Assembly (NCBI GenBank): GCA_901472405.1
Contig: LR590463.1
Location: forward strand, 3,844,001-3,908,000
Source of the DNA: Serratia rubidaea
Lineage (GTDB): Bacteria > Pseudomonadota > Gammaproteobacteria > Enterobacterales > Enterobacteriaceae
Reading direction: 5' to 3'
Length of the DNA: 64,000 nt
Shown: positions 12,401-21,889 of the stretch, in pieces
Layout: every line of letters begins with the position of its first letter
Position numbering within the stretch: position 1 is the stretch's first letter
Program-made: the position numbers and the translations under genes
The notes under the pieces: generated by a model
The model's database searches: none
The model's input: only the letters and a program-made list of their open reading frames with translations
Told to the model about the DNA's origin: nothing

Positions 12401-12790
12401 ATGTACGATAATTTGAAAAGCTTGGGTATTAATCAACCGGAAGATATCGATCGTTATAGCCTGCGGCAAGAGGCCAATAACGACATCCTCAAGATCTATT
12501 TCCGCAAGGATAAAGGCGAGTTCTTTGCCAAAAGCGTGAAATTCAAATATCCGCGTCAGCGTAAAACCGTGGTGGCCGACAACGCCGGCCAGGGCTACAA
12601 AGAGATCCACGAGATAAACCCCAACCTGCGCTATGTGATCGATGAGCTGGATCAGCTGTGCCAGCGCGATCAGGTGGAAGTCGATTTGAAACGCAAAATC
12701 CTCGAAGACCTGCGTCATCTGGAAGGCGTGGTGTCGCACAAGATTGCCGAGATTGAGGCCGATCTGGAAAAGCTGACCCGCGGCAAATAA
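12401..12790 (+). CDS. yaeH: DUF3461 family protein YaeH
   Basis: Conserved enterobacterial protein of unknown function, 129 residues, recognised by its start [20 protein letters not shown] and charged C-terminal helices (about 80-129). Very rich in Lys, Asp and Glu with no signal peptide, so probably cytosolic. The ribosome binding site AGGGG lies 6 bases before the ATG. In E. coli it also follows dapD. Here it is the last gene of that block; the next gene, yqcA, belongs to a different E. coli map region. Confidence 0.92.
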   Translation: MYDNLKSLGINQPEDIDRYSLRQEANNDILKIYFRKDKGEFFAKSVKFKYPRQRKTVVADNAGQGYKEIHEINPNLRYVIDELDQLCQRDQVEVDLKRKILEDLRHLEGVVSHKIAEIEADLEKLTRGK

Positions 12791-12795
12791 TCATC

Positions 12796-12816
12796 AGGGC
12801 GCGGTTATCGCGCCCT
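12796..12816. terminator. Hairpin between convergent yaeH and yqcA
   Basis: Perfect stem agggcgcg / cgcgccct around gttat, lying between two facing stop codons. T-runs are short on both sides, so termination strength is uncertain. Confidence 0.65.
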
Positions 12817-12823
12817 GCAGGCT

Positions 12824-13273
12824 TTACTTCAGCAGCGCCGCCCACTGCTCCACCCACGGGCAGGACGCCACTTCAGGTTCCGGCTGCTCCATGGCGTCAA
12901 TTTCCAGCATCTCTCCCACGCGCGTCGCACCCTGCTCCTGCAGCAGCGCATCAAACGCCCGACCAGCGCCGCAGAAGTTGTCATAGCTGCTGTCGCCCAG
13001 CGCAATCACTCCGTAGCGTAGCTCCGGCTGATAGCCGACCCGATCGCGAATCGCTGCGAACAGCGGCGCGATGCTGTCCGGCAAATCGCCCTGCCCGGTG
13101 GTCGAGGTCACCACCAGCGCATAGTGCTGACGATAGGCCTGCCACTCTTCCAGCGTCCCCTCTTCGAACAGTTTGACCTCGTGCCCCTGCTCGACAAGGA
13201 TGGTTTCCGCTTCTTCCGCCACCAACAACGCATTACCGTATACCGTGCCGACGAAAATACCGACCTGAGCCAT
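12824..13273 (-). CDS. yqcA: Flavodoxin YqcA
   Basis: Small FMN-binding flavoprotein of the MioC/YqcA group, 149 residues. The phosphate loop is [15 protein letters not shown] at residues 9-23. FMN-ring loops are [11 protein letters not shown] (about 57-67) and [14 protein letters not shown] (about 91-104). Electron partner unknown; YqcA-type flavodoxins have been linked to oxidative stress and iron-sulfur or tRNA-modifying enzymes, which is only an inference here. Last gene of yqcC-truC-yqcA, 33 bases after truC. Frame intact. Confidence 0.95.
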   Translation of the reverse strand: MAQVGIFVGTVYGNALLVAEEAETILVEQGHEVKLFEEGTLEEWQAYRQHYALVVTSTTGQGDLPDSIAPLFAAIRDRVGYQPELRYGVIALGDSSYDNFCGAGRAFDALLQEQGATRVGEMLEIDAMEQPEPEVASCPWVEQWAALLK

Positions 13274-13306
13274 GCTTACAACTCCCTTAATGCTCTGAAA
13301 AAATTC

Positions 13307-14077
13307 TTAGCTAGCTTGACCGTAAGCCGCCGGAAACTCAACCCTGGCAAGCTCAGGGACAACCTCCAGCCAGCCAAACTGTGACATTACCCCCTGCCAG
13401 GTCTGGTCCCAGCGGGCGGAAATCTGCAGCGGCTGCCCGCTTACCGGGTGATTAAGCCGCAGATGGCTGGCATGCAGCATCAGGCGCGGCAGGAAAAATG
13501 CTGCGCCATACCGCGGTTCTGCCGCAGATCGCCATGCTTGCTGTCGCCGATGATCGGGTGGCGCAGGTGCGTCATATGGCGCCGCAGCTGATGTTTACGA
13601 CCGGTCTCCGGCTGCAGCTCCATCAGCGTGTAGCGCGCGCTGTCATAGCGTCCGATCGCCACCGGCATTTCCACCTGCGCCAGTGGCCGATAGTGGGTCA
13701 GCGCCGGCTGCGACGCTTTATCCGCATCGGAAAAATTTATCGGCGATCTTGTCCCGCTCCTGCGTCAGCGGATAATCCAGCGTCGCCGCGTCGTTGACAA
13801 AACCGCGCACCACCGCATGGTAGGTTTTCTGCACCTGATGCTGTTCAAACTGCTGTGACAACAGATGGGCGACCTCGCTGGACAGCGCCATCAGCAGCAC
13901 GCCGGACGTCGGCCGATCGAGCCGGTGAACGGTAAAGACGTGCTGGCCGATCTGATCGCGCACCGTCTGCATCACAAATACGCTCTCATGGCGGTCCAGC
14001 CAGCTGCGGTGCACCAGCCAGCCGGCGGGTTTATTCACCGCCACCAGGTGCTCGTCCTGATAAAGAATTTCCAGCAT
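13307..14077 (-). CDS. truC: tRNA pseudouridine(65) synthase TruC (two indels)
   Basis: Makes pseudouridine at position 65 of tRNA. RluA-family motif [15 protein letters not shown] at about 50-64, with the catalytic Asp. The frame breaks twice: one extra T in a run of five near 13731-13735 (expected four), and one missing T in a run of five near 13494-13498 (expected six). The shifts cancel; with both undone the product is 256 residues and ends QAS at TAA 13309-13307. The first frame alone stops at 13718. The ATG overlaps the yqcC stop (TAATG), so translation is coupled. Probably functional in the organism. Confidence 0.9.
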
Positions 14078-14406
14078 TACTGCGGCTCTTGGTTCAGTAG
14101 GTCGTCCAGGCGCTGCAGCACCACCAACAGCGGCAGACAGGCCGGCTCCTTGTCTTTCAGCGCCTCTTCAAAATAAGGCGTGATGGCAAAGCGCGTCGGC
14201 AGCGGCGCATTGGCGTCCAGCAGCGCGTACATGCGCGGCAGCATCACCCACTGCAGCCACTCCTCCGCCTGCATGCTGTCGATGCAAAACGGTTCGCTAC
14301 TGTTAAACGCCTCAGGCGCCGGCGGCGTAGCCTGCCACAACGCCAGATCGCGCATGGATTGTTCGATAGCCTGCAAGTACAGGCGAACCTGGTTATGTAT
14401 AGTCAT
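14077..14406 (-). CDS. yqcC: YqcC family protein (DUF446)
   Basis: Small conserved protein of unknown biochemical role, 109 residues from ATG 14406 (MTIHNQVRLYLQAIEQ). The codon at 14412 is also possible, but GGAA sits at the right distance for 14406. Contains the family's central segment EEWLQWVMLPRMYALLDANA. Conserved linkage yqcC-truC-yqcA suggests a tie to tRNA pseudouridylation or flavodoxin function, unproven. Confidence 0.9.
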   Translation of the reverse strand: MTIHNQVRLYLQAIEQSMRDLALWQATPPAPEAFNSSEPFCIDSMQAEEWLQWVMLPRMYALLDANAPLPTRFAITPYFEEALKDKEPACLPLLVVLQRLDDLLNQEPQ

Positions 14407-14583
14407 CTGCATTTCCGATCGTTCAAAGCGATAAAACTCAGCGCGCGGGCTGAAAGGCGGCAGAGCATAGCATTTAACCGGTTATAGCCCAAATTCCATC
14501 GACGCGACAGATTTTGCGCTGGTGACGATGCGGCGTGCGCGGCACAATATCCATCAAGTAAACCAATAAACAAGATGATACAC

Positions 14584-15822
14584 ATGAGCGCAACTTCAGC
14601 TGTAAAGCAACACGCAACGCCCGGTAAAGCCATGCTGGCTTCGGTGACCGGCTACGCCATGGACGGTTTCGATCTGCTTATTCTGGGCTTTATGCTGCCG
14701 GTTATCGCCGCCGAGCTGCACCTCACCTCTGCCGAATCCGGCTCGCTGGTCACCTGGACGCTGGTCGGGGCGGTATTGGGCGGCGTGATTTTCGGCCACC
14801 TCAGCGACCGCTTCGGCCGTATCCGCATCCTTACCGTCACCATTTTGATGTTTTCACTGTTTACCGGCCTGTGCGCGCTGGCGGTCGGCTATTGGGATCT
14901 GCTGGCCTATCGCACGCTGGCGGGCGTCGGGCTGGGCGGTGAGTTCGGCATCGGCATGGCGCTGATCGCCGAAGCCTGGCCGGCGGAAAAACGCAACCGC
15001 GCCTCCGCCTATGTCGGCATGGGCTGGCAGCTTGGCGTGCTGGCCGCGGCCTTTCTGACGCCGCTGCTGCTGACGCACATCGGCTGGCGCGGCATGTTCC
15101 TGGTCGGTCTGGTGCCGGCGCTGGCCTCCTTCCTGATCCGCCGCACGCTGGGGGAGCCGGAAGCGTTCGTGCGACAAAAAAGCGCAGCGCCTGCGCTATC
15201 TTTCCGCCAGCGTCTGGGGCTGCTGTTTAAGGATCGCGCCACCGGGCGCGCCAGCGTAGGTATTTTTATTCTCTGCTCGGTGCAGAATTTCGGCTACTAC
15301 GGCCTGATGATCTGGATGCCCACCTATCTGGCAAGCAACTTCGGTTTCTCCCTGACCAAGTCCGGCATCTGGACGGCGGTAACGGTGGTCGGCATGACCT
15401 TCGGCATCTGGCTGTTCGGCGTACTGGCCGACCGCTTTGCCCGCTGGAAAATATTCATTGCTTATCAGCTGGGCGCGGTGGTGATGGTGGTGTGTTACGC
15501 GCAACTCAGCGACCCGACCTGGATGCTGCTGGCCGGCGCGGTAATGGGGCTGTTCGTCAACGGCATGATTGGCGGCTACGGCGCGCTGATTTCAGACATC
15601 TACCCGACGCAGGCGCGGGCCACGGCGCAAAATATCCTGTTTAATCTGGGACGCGGCGTTGGCGGTCTGGGGCCGCTGGTGATTGGCGCGCTGGTGACGC
15701 AGGTCTCCTTCACCGCGGCCATCAGTCTGTTGGCCGCCATTTACCTGCTGGATATCTACGCCACGCTGTTCCTGCTGCCAAAGAAACAGGGCCAGGGGGA
15801 TACGCTGGGGGCGATCGGCTAA
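14584..15822 (+). CDS. MFS transporter, sugar/organic-acid:proton symporter type
   Basis: About 412 residues with 12 predicted membrane helices. The MFS signature between helices 2 and 3 is GHLSDRFGRIRIL (about 77-89). The first helix carries GYAMDGFDLLILGFMLP, the Asp-rich pattern of the aromatic-acid/sialate/metabolite symporter group (AAHS-like). Substrate cannot be told from sequence. It reads toward csrB and is divergent from yqcC. In E. coli nothing of the kind lies between yqcC and csrB, so this is an accessory insertion. An upstream in-frame ATG at 14575 is an alternative start; neither has a strong ribosome binding site. Frame intact. Confidence 0.85.
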   Translation: MSATSAVKQHATPGKAMLASVTGYAMDGFDLLILGFMLPVIAAELHLTSAESGSLVTWTLVGAVLGGVIFGHLSDRFGRIRILTVTILMFSLFTGLCALAVGYWDLLAYRTLAGVGLGGEFGIGMALIAEAWPAEKRNRASAYVGMGWQLGVLAAAFLTPLLLTHIGWRGMFLVGLVPALASFLIRRTLGEPEAFVRQKSAAPALSFRQRLGLLFKDRATGRASVGIFILCSVQNFGYYGLMIWMPTYLASNFGFSLTKSGIWTAVTVVGMTFGIWLFGVLADRFARWKIFIAYQLGAVVMVVCYAQLSDPTWMLLAGAVMGLFVNGMIGGYGALISDIYPTQARATAQNILFNLGRGVGGLGPLVIGALVTQVSFTAAISLLAAIYLLDIYATLFLLPKKQGQGDTLGAIG

Positions 15823-15837
15823 ACATTTAAGACGGGC

Positions 15838-16187
15838 AAAAAGTTGGGGGCACTGTATTAACAGTGCCCCCGGTTCGTTTTATAGCTTTCCCGCTACACG
15901 GAATGCTCCCTGCTCAATCCCTGAAAACTTTTCCTGCGGCCATCCTGACCCAACGTCCATGCCTATCCTTTAACTAGCATCATCCTGACGCGGTCCTCAG
16001 TCTCCCTGACCCACCGGCCATCCCGTACCGGCTCTCAATCTCCGTCCTGGAGGTGTCCCTGCTTTCTTTCCTGAAACATCCTGAGCATCGCCCTGACGCC
16101 ATCCGCCGCCCTTCAGTGGGCGCTTCCGCTTCTTCATCCAGAAGTCTGCAACATCCCGCTGCTTCCGACTCCAGCCGCCTTCCATTC
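15838..16187 (-). ncRNA. csrB: CsrB regulatory RNA (sequesters CsrA)
   Basis: About 350-nt non-coding RNA that titrates the translation regulator CsrA. The minus strand holds about 23 GGA motifs in 350 bases, many as AGGATG or GGGA in loops, the defining feature of CsrB (about 22 in E. coli). The 3' end is a strong stem, GGGGGCACTGT / ACAGTGCCCCC (15846-15871), followed by AACTTTTT. The start near 16187 is inferred from a -10-like TTATAC at 16198-16193. Position agrees with E. coli, where csrB lies between yqcC and syd. CsrB levels set carbon storage, motility and secondary-metabolite expression. Confidence 0.93.
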
Positions 16188-16192
16188 GGCAG

Positions 16193-16236
16193 GTATAAGA
16201 TCGCTTAATTCCTTTCTCACCACAAGGGATTGTGAG
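16193..16236 (-). promoter_or_regulatory. csrB core promoter with imperfect inverted repeat
   Basis: On the minus strand TTATAC (16198-16193) is the likely -10. Just upstream, TCTCACAA and TTGTGGTGAGA (16236-16215) form an imperfect inverted repeat across the expected -35 region. No good -35 hexamer is present, which fits an activator-dependent promoter. The binding protein is not known from sequence. Confidence 0.5.
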
Positions 16237-16344
16237 ACAAAAGTACAAAAAGGCGTTACACGTTAGCGTTTGCCGTTTCGTTAACCAACTGATACATCTG
16301 GTAATAAATCAATTTTTGCAGTTAGACGCCGATAAATTAAAAGC

Positions 16345-16371
16345 GATCTCGCACAAGCCTTGTGCGAGATC
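16345..16371 (-). terminator. syd terminator overlapping the csrB upstream control site
   Basis: Twelve-base perfect inverted repeat gatctcgcacaa / ttgtgcgagatc with a three-base spacer, starting 26 bases past the syd stop. On the minus strand it is followed by GCTTTTAATTT. The same bases contain most of the UvrY-type palindrome. Confidence 0.7.
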
Positions 16372-16378
16372 TCTCACA
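16361..16378 (-). promoter_or_regulatory. UvrY (BarA/UvrY) binding site upstream of csrB
   Basis: The 18-base palindrome TGTGCGAGATCTCTCACA closely matches the TGTGAGAGATCTCTTACA-type site bound by the response regulator UvrY/SirA/GacA upstream of csrB. It lies about 180 bases before the inferred csrB start, like the far-upstream site of E. coli. Assignment rests on similarity and position. Confidence 0.8.
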
Positions 16379-16396
16379 AACCTTTTGGCCGTTGGC

Positions 16397-16948
16397 TCAA
16401 TTATCGGCCACCGGACGCAGCGCATCGAGGAAATTGCCCAGCGTCGCCGCCAGCAGCGTACGCCGGTCGCTGCCAAACTGCTCCAGCACCACATTACCGC
16501 TGATATTGCACAGCGACACCATCTCCATCTCCGATTCCGTGGTTGCCAGGAACAGCGTCGGCGACAGCTTCAGACGTTTTTGCGTCACCAGATGACCAAT
16601 CAGATTCTCCTGCAGGCGAATAAAATCATCCTCGCTCCATACCTGCAGCAGGCTGAGCCGATGCTCACCGAACTGCGCGCCCATATCGCCGGCGTATTGC
16701 TGCGTATAAAAGGCGTGAATATCCGGCTGCAGCCGCAGCTCCAGCGCGGTTTCCACCTTTTCCAGCGTCGCCGCAGGCGTAAACGGCTGCGGCAACCACA
16801 GCACCTCTTCATCGCGATTTTCCACTACGCACGGTGAGGGTACGCCGTACAGTTCGCGGCTGGCCGGCGCATGGCCACGCTGCTGCTGCCAGAGCGCCAC
16901 ATAGCGCTGCGTAAATTCACGCAAAGCGTGGGTAACATCATGGTCCAT
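16397..16948 (-). CDS. syd: SecY-interacting protein Syd
   Basis: Peripheral inner-membrane protein that binds SecY and can disable faulty translocons. 183 residues from ATG 16948 ([16 protein letters not shown]), matching E. coli; the extra 14 codons upstream are not conserved. Family blocks: ELYGVPSPC (about 32-40), [17 protein letters not shown] (about 78-94) and [20 protein letters not shown]. No signal peptide or membrane segment. Its 3' end runs into the csrB control region. Confidence 0.96.
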   Translation of the reverse strand: MDHDVTHALREFTQRYVALWQQQRGHAPASRELYGVPSPCVVENRDEEVLWLPQPFTPAATLEKVETALELRLQPDIHAFYTQQYAGDMGAQFGEHRLSLLQVWSEDDFIRLQENLIGHLVTQKRLKLSPTLFLATTESEMEMVSLCNISGNVVLEQFGSDRRTLLAATLGNFLDALRPVADN

Positions 16949-17084
16949 ATTTTCTCTCGCATACGGTAAACTGACGGCTATTGTACCCATAACCTTGCAT
17001 ACTTGCTTGCAGCGACGCGGCGTTAAGCGCGTTACCGCGGCTGCAACGCAATTTTCAGCACTAACCGGAGTAAGGTGACAGCAG

Positions 17085-17933
17085 ATGTCCTCCTATCAAA
17101 ATCATCAGGCATTATCAGGGCTGACGCTCGGTAAACCCACCGCTTACCACGACCAGTACGACGCGGCGCTGCTGCAGCCGGTGCCGCGCAGCATGAACCG
17201 CGAGCCGCTGGGGCTCTATCCTGACAGCCTGCCGTTTCACGGCGCGGATATCTGGACGCTGTACGAACTCTCCTGGCTCAACGCCAAAGGGCTGCCGCAG
17301 GTGGCGGTGGGCGAAATCAGCCTCGACGCCTTCAGCCTGAACCTGATCGAGTCCAAGAGCTTCAAGCTCTATCTCAACAGCTTTAACCAGACCCGCTTTG
17401 AGAACTGGGAAGCGGTGCGCTGCACGCTGCTGCGCGATCTGGCGGCCTGCGCGCAGGGCGAGGTGACGGTGAAACTGTTCCGTCTGGATGAAATTGAAGG
17501 ACGCCCCATCGCGCAACTGCAGGGCGAAAACCTCGACCAGCAGGACATCAGCATCGATGACTATCAGTTCAACGCCGACTACCTGCAGGACGCGGCGGCA
17601 GGCAGCCCGGTGGTGGAGGAAACGCTGGTCAGCCATCTGCTGAAGTCCAACTGCCTGATCACCAACCAGCCCGACTGGGGTTCGGTACAGATCGCCTATC
17701 GCGGCGCGCAGATTAACCGCGAAGCGTTGCTGCGCTATTTAGTCTCTTTCCGCCATCATAATGAGTTCCATGAACAGTGCGTGGAGCGCATTTTCAACGA
17801 CATCATGCGTTTTTGTCAGCCTGAGCGCCTCTCGGTCTATGCGCGCTATACCCGCCGCGGCGGCCTGGATATCAACCCATGGCGCAGCAATACCGATTTT
17901 GCGCCGACGCACGGCCGCCTGGCGCGCCAATAA
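17085..17933 (+). CDS. queF: NADPH-dependent preQ0 reductase QueF
   Basis: Reduces the nitrile of 7-cyano-7-deazaguanine to preQ1 in queuosine synthesis; cytosolic T-fold enzyme. 282 residues, the long two-domain YqcD-type form. The QueF motif [15 protein letters not shown] is at about 89-103; the catalytic Cys lies in [13 protein letters not shown] (about 190). Divergent from syd, as in E. coli. Frame intact. The 217-base gap to ppnN shows no gene. Confidence 0.97.
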   Translation: MSSYQNHQALSGLTLGKPTAYHDQYDAALLQPVPRSMNREPLGLYPDSLPFHGADIWTLYELSWLNAKGLPQVAVGEISLDAFSLNLIESKSFKLYLNSFNQTRFENWEAVRCTLLRDLAACAQGEVTVKLFRLDEIEGRPIAQLQGENLDQQDISIDDYQFNADYLQDAAAGSPVVEETLVSHLLKSNCLITNQPDWGSVQIAYRGAQINREALLRYLVSFRHHNEFHEQCVERIFNDIMRFCQPERLSVYARYTRRGGLDINPWRSNTDFAPTHGRLARQ

Positions 17934-18150
17934 TGCGAAGCATTGCTCAACAACTGAGCTAATAGCAGGTTTGCATTGGTAAAAATCAGGGGACGGCGGT
18001 AAGGTTAAATCTCGGCGCCCGCGCGTATTACGGGGCCGCAGAGCAGACAGGCGTTATTCACCGCAGCGTGTGCAAGCGGGGTCGCCATACCGAGAGGCGG
18101 TCCTGCCGTATGGATTACTACCGCCCCGCCATGGGTGCAAAGGAGTTACC

Positions 18151-19514
18151 TTGATTACACATATCAGCCCGCTTGGCTCAATGGATTTGCTGTCGCAGCT
18201 GGAAGTCGACATGCTGAAGCGTACCGCCAGCAGCGACCTGTATCGTTTATTCCGTAACTGTTCGCTGGCGGTGCTGAACTCCGGCAGCCAGACCGACAAC
18301 AGCAAGCAGCTGCTGTCGCGCTATGAAACGTTTGATATCAACGTACTGCGCCGTGAACGCGGCGTAAAACTCGAACTGGTCAACCCGCCGGAAGACGCCT
18401 TTGTCGACGGACGCATTATCCGCTCCCTGCAGGCCAACCTGTTCGCGGTGCTGCGCGATATTCTGTTCGTGCACGGGCAAATCGCCAGCGCCGGACGCTT
18501 CCAGCACCTGAATCTGGAAAACTCCGTCCATATCACCAACCTGGTGTTCTCGATTCTGCGCAATGCGCGCACGCTGCATCTGGACGAAGACCCCAATATG
18601 GTGGTGTGCTGGGGCGGCCACTCGATCAATCAGAACGAATACCTGTATGCGCGTAAAGTCGGCAGCGAGCTGGGCCTGCGCGAACTGAATATCTGCACCG
18701 GCTGCGGCCCGGGCGCCATGGAAGCGCCGATGAAGGGCGCGGCGGTCGGCCACGCCCAGCAGCGCTACCGCAACAGCCGCTTTATCGCATGACCGAACCG
18801 TCCATCATCGCCGCCGAGCCGCCGAACCCGCTGGTCAACGAACTGGTGATCATGCCGGATATCGAAAAGCGTCTGGAAGCCTTCGTGCGTATCGCGCACG
18901 GCATCATTATTTTCCCGGGCGGCGTCGGCACGGCGGAAGAGCTGCTGTACCTGCTGGGCATCCTGATGAACCCGGAAAACAGCGAGCAGGTGCTGCCGCT
19001 GATCCTCACCGGGCCGAAAGAGAGCGCCGACTACTTCCGGGTACTGGATGAGTTCATCATGAATACCCTCGGCGACGCGGCGCGCCGCCACTACACCATT
19101 ATCATCGACGACCCGGCGGAAGTGGCGCGCCAGATGAAAAAGGCGATGCCGCTGGTGAAAGAAAACCGCCGCAATACCGGCGACGCCTACAGCTTTAACT
19201 GGTCGATGCGCATCGCCCCGGATCTGCAGCTGCCGTTTGAGCCGACCCATGAGAATATGGCCAACCTCAACCTGTCGCCGCAGCAGCCGCCGGAAGAACT
19301 GGCCGCCGCGCTGCGCCGCGCGTTTTCCGGCATCGTCGCCGGCAACGTGAAAGAGAACGGCATTCACGCCATTGAGCAGTTCGGCCCGTACAAGCTGCAT
19401 GGCGATCCGCAAATGATGAAGCAGATGGATCAGCTGCTGCAGGGTTTTGTTGCCCAGCACCGCATGAAGCTGCCGGGCAGCGCCTATGTGCCCTGCTATG
19501 AAATCATTACCTGA
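18151..19514 (+). CDS. ppnN: Pyrimidine/purine nucleotide 5'-monophosphate nucleosidase PpnN (one indel)
   Basis: Cleaves nucleoside monophosphates to base and ribose 5-phosphate; in E. coli it is stimulated by (p)ppGpp. Starts at TTG 18151 with AGGAG 5 bases upstream, giving [14 protein letters not shown], the family N-terminus. The LOG-type motifs are [18 protein letters not shown] (before the break) and [19 protein letters not shown] (after). One G is missing near 18787: the first frame ends ...NSRFIA-stop at 18792, and the second resumes at [14 protein letters not shown]. Restored length is 454 residues, exactly that of E. coli, so this looks like a sequence error. Confidence 0.93.
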
Positions 19515-19520
19515 CCAACC

Positions 19521-19551
19521 GCAGGGCGGCGCCAGGCCGCCCTGCCTTTTT
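19521..19551 (+). terminator. ppnN terminator
   Basis: Ten-base perfect stem gcagggcggc / gccgccctgc, five-base loop, then cttttt. Confidence 0.88.
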
Positions 19552-19566
19552 ACGACCTAAATCACC

Positions 19567-20325
19567 ATGGCCATACATTTACTGATCGTCGACGCCCTGA
19601 ATCTGATTCGCCGCATTCACGCCGTGCAAGGCTCGCCGTGCGTTGACGCCTGCCGCCATGCGCTGGCGCAGCTGATTCAGCACAGCGCGCCGACCCACGC
19701 GGTGGCGGTCTTTGACGAAGACGACCGGGGCGACAGCTGGCGTCACCAACTGTTGCCGGACTACAAGGCCGGCCGTTCGCCCATGCCAGACAACCTGCAG
19801 CAGGAAATGCCGCAGCTGCGCGAGGCGTTTGCCGGCCTGGGGGTCGCCTGCTGGCACTCCCCCGGCAACGAAGCGGACGACCTGGCGGCGACGCTGGCCG
19901 CTAAGGTTTCCGGCGGCGGCCACCAGGTGACCATCGTCTCGACCGATAAAGGCTACTGCCAACTGCTGGCGCCGCAGGTGCAGATCCGCGACTATTTTCA
20001 AAAACGCTGGCTGGATCTGCCCTTCGTGCAGAAAGAGTTTGGCGTGGCGCCGCAACAGCTGACGGATTACTGGGGGCTGGCCGGCATCAGCAGCAGCAAG
20101 ATCCCCGGCGTCGCCGGCATCGGGCCGAAAACCGCCGTGCAGCTGCTACAGCAGGCGACGGATCTGGATACGCTGTATCAGCAGTTGGCGGCAGTGCCGG
20201 AAAAGTGGCGCAATAAACTGGAGCAGCACCGTGAAATGGCCTACGTCAGCAAGCAGATCGCCACGCTGCGCACTGACCTGACGCTGGACGGCAACCTGCA
20301 ACAGCTGCGGCTGCCGATAAACTAA
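19567..20325 (+). CDS. xni: Flap endonuclease Xni (ExoIX)
   Basis: Structure-specific 5' flap endonuclease, related to the 5' nuclease domain of DNA polymerase I. 252 residues. N-terminal acidic site in [24 protein letters not shown] (about 100) and [10 protein letters not shown] (about 121-130) are the metal-binding blocks; helix-three-turn-helix [16 protein letters not shown] (about 180-195) binds DNA. Follows ppnN as in E. coli. Cytosolic; intact. Confidence 0.96.
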   Translation: MAIHLLIVDALNLIRRIHAVQGSPCVDACRHALAQLIQHSAPTHAVAVFDEDDRGDSWRHQLLPDYKAGRSPMPDNLQQEMPQLREAFAGLGVACWHSPGNEADDLAATLAAKVSGGGHQVTIVSTDKGYCQLLAPQVQIRDYFQKRWLDLPFVQKEFGVAPQQLTDYWGLAGISSSKIPGVAGIGPKTAVQLLQQATDLDTLYQQLAAVPEKWRNKLEQHREMAYVSKQIATLRTDLTLDGNLQQLRLPIN

Positions 20326-20348
20326 GGGCGCTGCAAGCAGCGCCCTTA
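20323..20348. terminator. Bidirectional hairpin between convergent xni and rlmM
   Basis: Eleven-base perfect stem taagggcgctg / cagcgccctta around caag; its 5' arm contains the xni stop codon. T-runs are weak in both directions. Confidence 0.7.
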
Positions 20349-20353
20349 TCGCA

Positions 20354-21457
20354 TCAATCCCGCTCGTCGCGGCGGCCCGGCACCGCGGACCACATGCGGC
20401 GCACGTGCACCGTGATCTCCTCGCGATCGTGATACAGCTGTTTGGCATGCACATCTGCGCTAATGCCGGCCGCGCCCAACGCTTCCCGGATGCTCTGCAG
20501 ATTCTGCGCGACCTCTTCGTAACGCTTCTTCATCGGCAGCTTCAGGTTGAAAATGGCCTCGCGGCACCAGCCTTTGACCAGCCACTGAATCATCAGGCTG
20601 GTGACCTTGGCCGGCTTCTCCACCATATCGCACACCAACCAGTAAATTTTGCTGCTGTTCGGCTCAAATTTAAAACCGTCGGCGCGATGGTGTGTCACCT
20701 GGCCGGTGTCCATCAGGCTCGGCGCCATCGGGCCGTTATCCACCGCATGCACCATCATGCTGCGCTTCACCAGTTGGTAGGTCCAGCCGCCGGGGCAGGC
20801 GCCCAGATCCACCGCATGCATGCCGCTGGCCAGGCGCTCATCCCACTCATCGGCGGGAATAAACACGTGGAACGCCTCTTCCAGCTTCAGGGTTGAGCGG
20901 CTTGGCGCATCGGCCGGGAACTTCAGCCGCGGAATGCCCATATAGAACGGCGAGTTATTGTTGCTGTAGGAGTAACCCACATAGCAGCAGCCCGGCGCGA
21001 TAAAGAACACGTGCACCACCGGCCGTGACGGGTTTTCACGCGCCATCAGCACTTTCTGCTCGCGCATCGCGGCGCGCAGCGGCACCGTCAGCTTGCGGCA
21101 GAACTTCATCAGCTCTTTGCTTTCGTTGGTGTCCGCCACTTCGACCCGCAGCTCGCCGCCGCGATCGACGACGCCGATCAGCATGCCGACAATCGGCGAC
21201 ACGCGGTCTTCCGGCGGCAGATCGCGCAGCAGTTCACCGACGACAATCAGCTGGCGGGCAAAAATCAGTTCGCGGAAAGGAATTTCTTTCGCCAGCCGAT
21301 CGGCATCGTCCGGCTGATAGCACTCAAACAGCACGTAGCCGCTGTTCTCTTTCACCCGGGCAAAGCCGAAAATCTCCAGCTGAGACGCTTTATCCGTAAT
21401 TTCCGCCGCGCACTCTTTTTCAAACCCGGGGCGGCAGTACAATGCAACTTTATTCAT
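20354..21457 (-). CDS. rlmM: 23S rRNA (cytidine-2498 2'-O) methyltransferase RlmM
   Basis: SAM-dependent 2'-O methylation of C2498 in 23S rRNA. 367 residues: N-terminal THUMP-type region (about 1-180) and a C-terminal Rossmann methyltransferase with SAM loop [18 protein letters not shown] (about 215-232). A KxDxK-type catalytic set is expected; the Lys of LVKRS is visible. Its ATG overlaps the ygdD stop (ATGAATAA), so the two are coupled in gcvA-ygdD-rlmM. Frame intact. Confidence 0.96.
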   Translation of the reverse strand: MNKVALYCRPGFEKECAAEITDKASQLEIFGFARVKENSGYVLFECYQPDDADRLAKEIPFRELIFARQLIVVGELLRDLPPEDRVSPIVGMLIGVVDRGGELRVEVADTNESKELMKFCRKLTVPLRAAMREQKVLMARENPSRPVVHVFFIAPGCCYVGYSYSNNNSPFYMGIPRLKFPADAPSRSTLKLEEAFHVFIPADEWDERLASGMHAVDLGACPGGWTYQLVKRSMMVHAVDNGPMAPSLMDTGQVTHHRADGFKFEPNSSKIYWLVCDMVEKPAKVTSLMIQWLVKGWCREAIFNLKLPMKKRYEEVAQNLQSIREALGAAGISADVHAKQLYHDREEITVHVRRMWSAVPGRRDERD

Positions 21458-21844
21458 GGCGCTCGGCCTTTTTCCTCAGACGCAAAGCGCCAATCAACAT
21501 CAATGCCCAACCGATCAGGAAACACACGCCGCCGACCGGCGTGATATAGACCCAGACCTTCAGGTGCGACAGCGCCAGACAATACAGGCTGCCGCTAAAC
21601 AACACGGTGCCGAGCGCCAGCAGCGCCCCGCTCCAGTAAAACCACAGGCTGACGCGGCGCTGCATCGCCACCGCCAACGCCAGCACCGCCAGGGTATGCA
21701 CCCCCTGATAATCCAGCCCGGTGCGGATCCACGCCATTTCATTGGCGCCCAGCGTGCCGCTCAGCACGTGCGCGCCAAACGCCCCAAAGCAACAAATACA
21801 AAGCCGCTGATCGCGGCAAAAATCAGCATCGAACGACTGCTCAT
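21450..21844 (-). CDS. ygdD: DUF423 membrane protein YgdD (one indel)
   Basis: Small inner-membrane protein of unknown function with four predicted helices. ATG 21844 gives [20 protein letters not shown], the family N-terminus. One G is then missing from a G-run near 21781-21784 (four seen, five expected), and the rest continues in the frame beginning [20 protein letters not shown]. Restored length is 131 residues, the same as E. coli. A shorter product from an internal ATG at 21767 would lack the first helix and is unlikely to be real. Confidence 0.88.
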
Positions 21845-21889
21845 CGTTATTTACCTTTAGTCGGTAACCGGCCGCCTGAGGCCGCCGGT

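Noticed and set aside
15997..16248. 83-codon open frame within csrB
   Set aside because: Lies in a GGA-rich non-coding RNA; starts before the csrB promoter and has no protein similarity.
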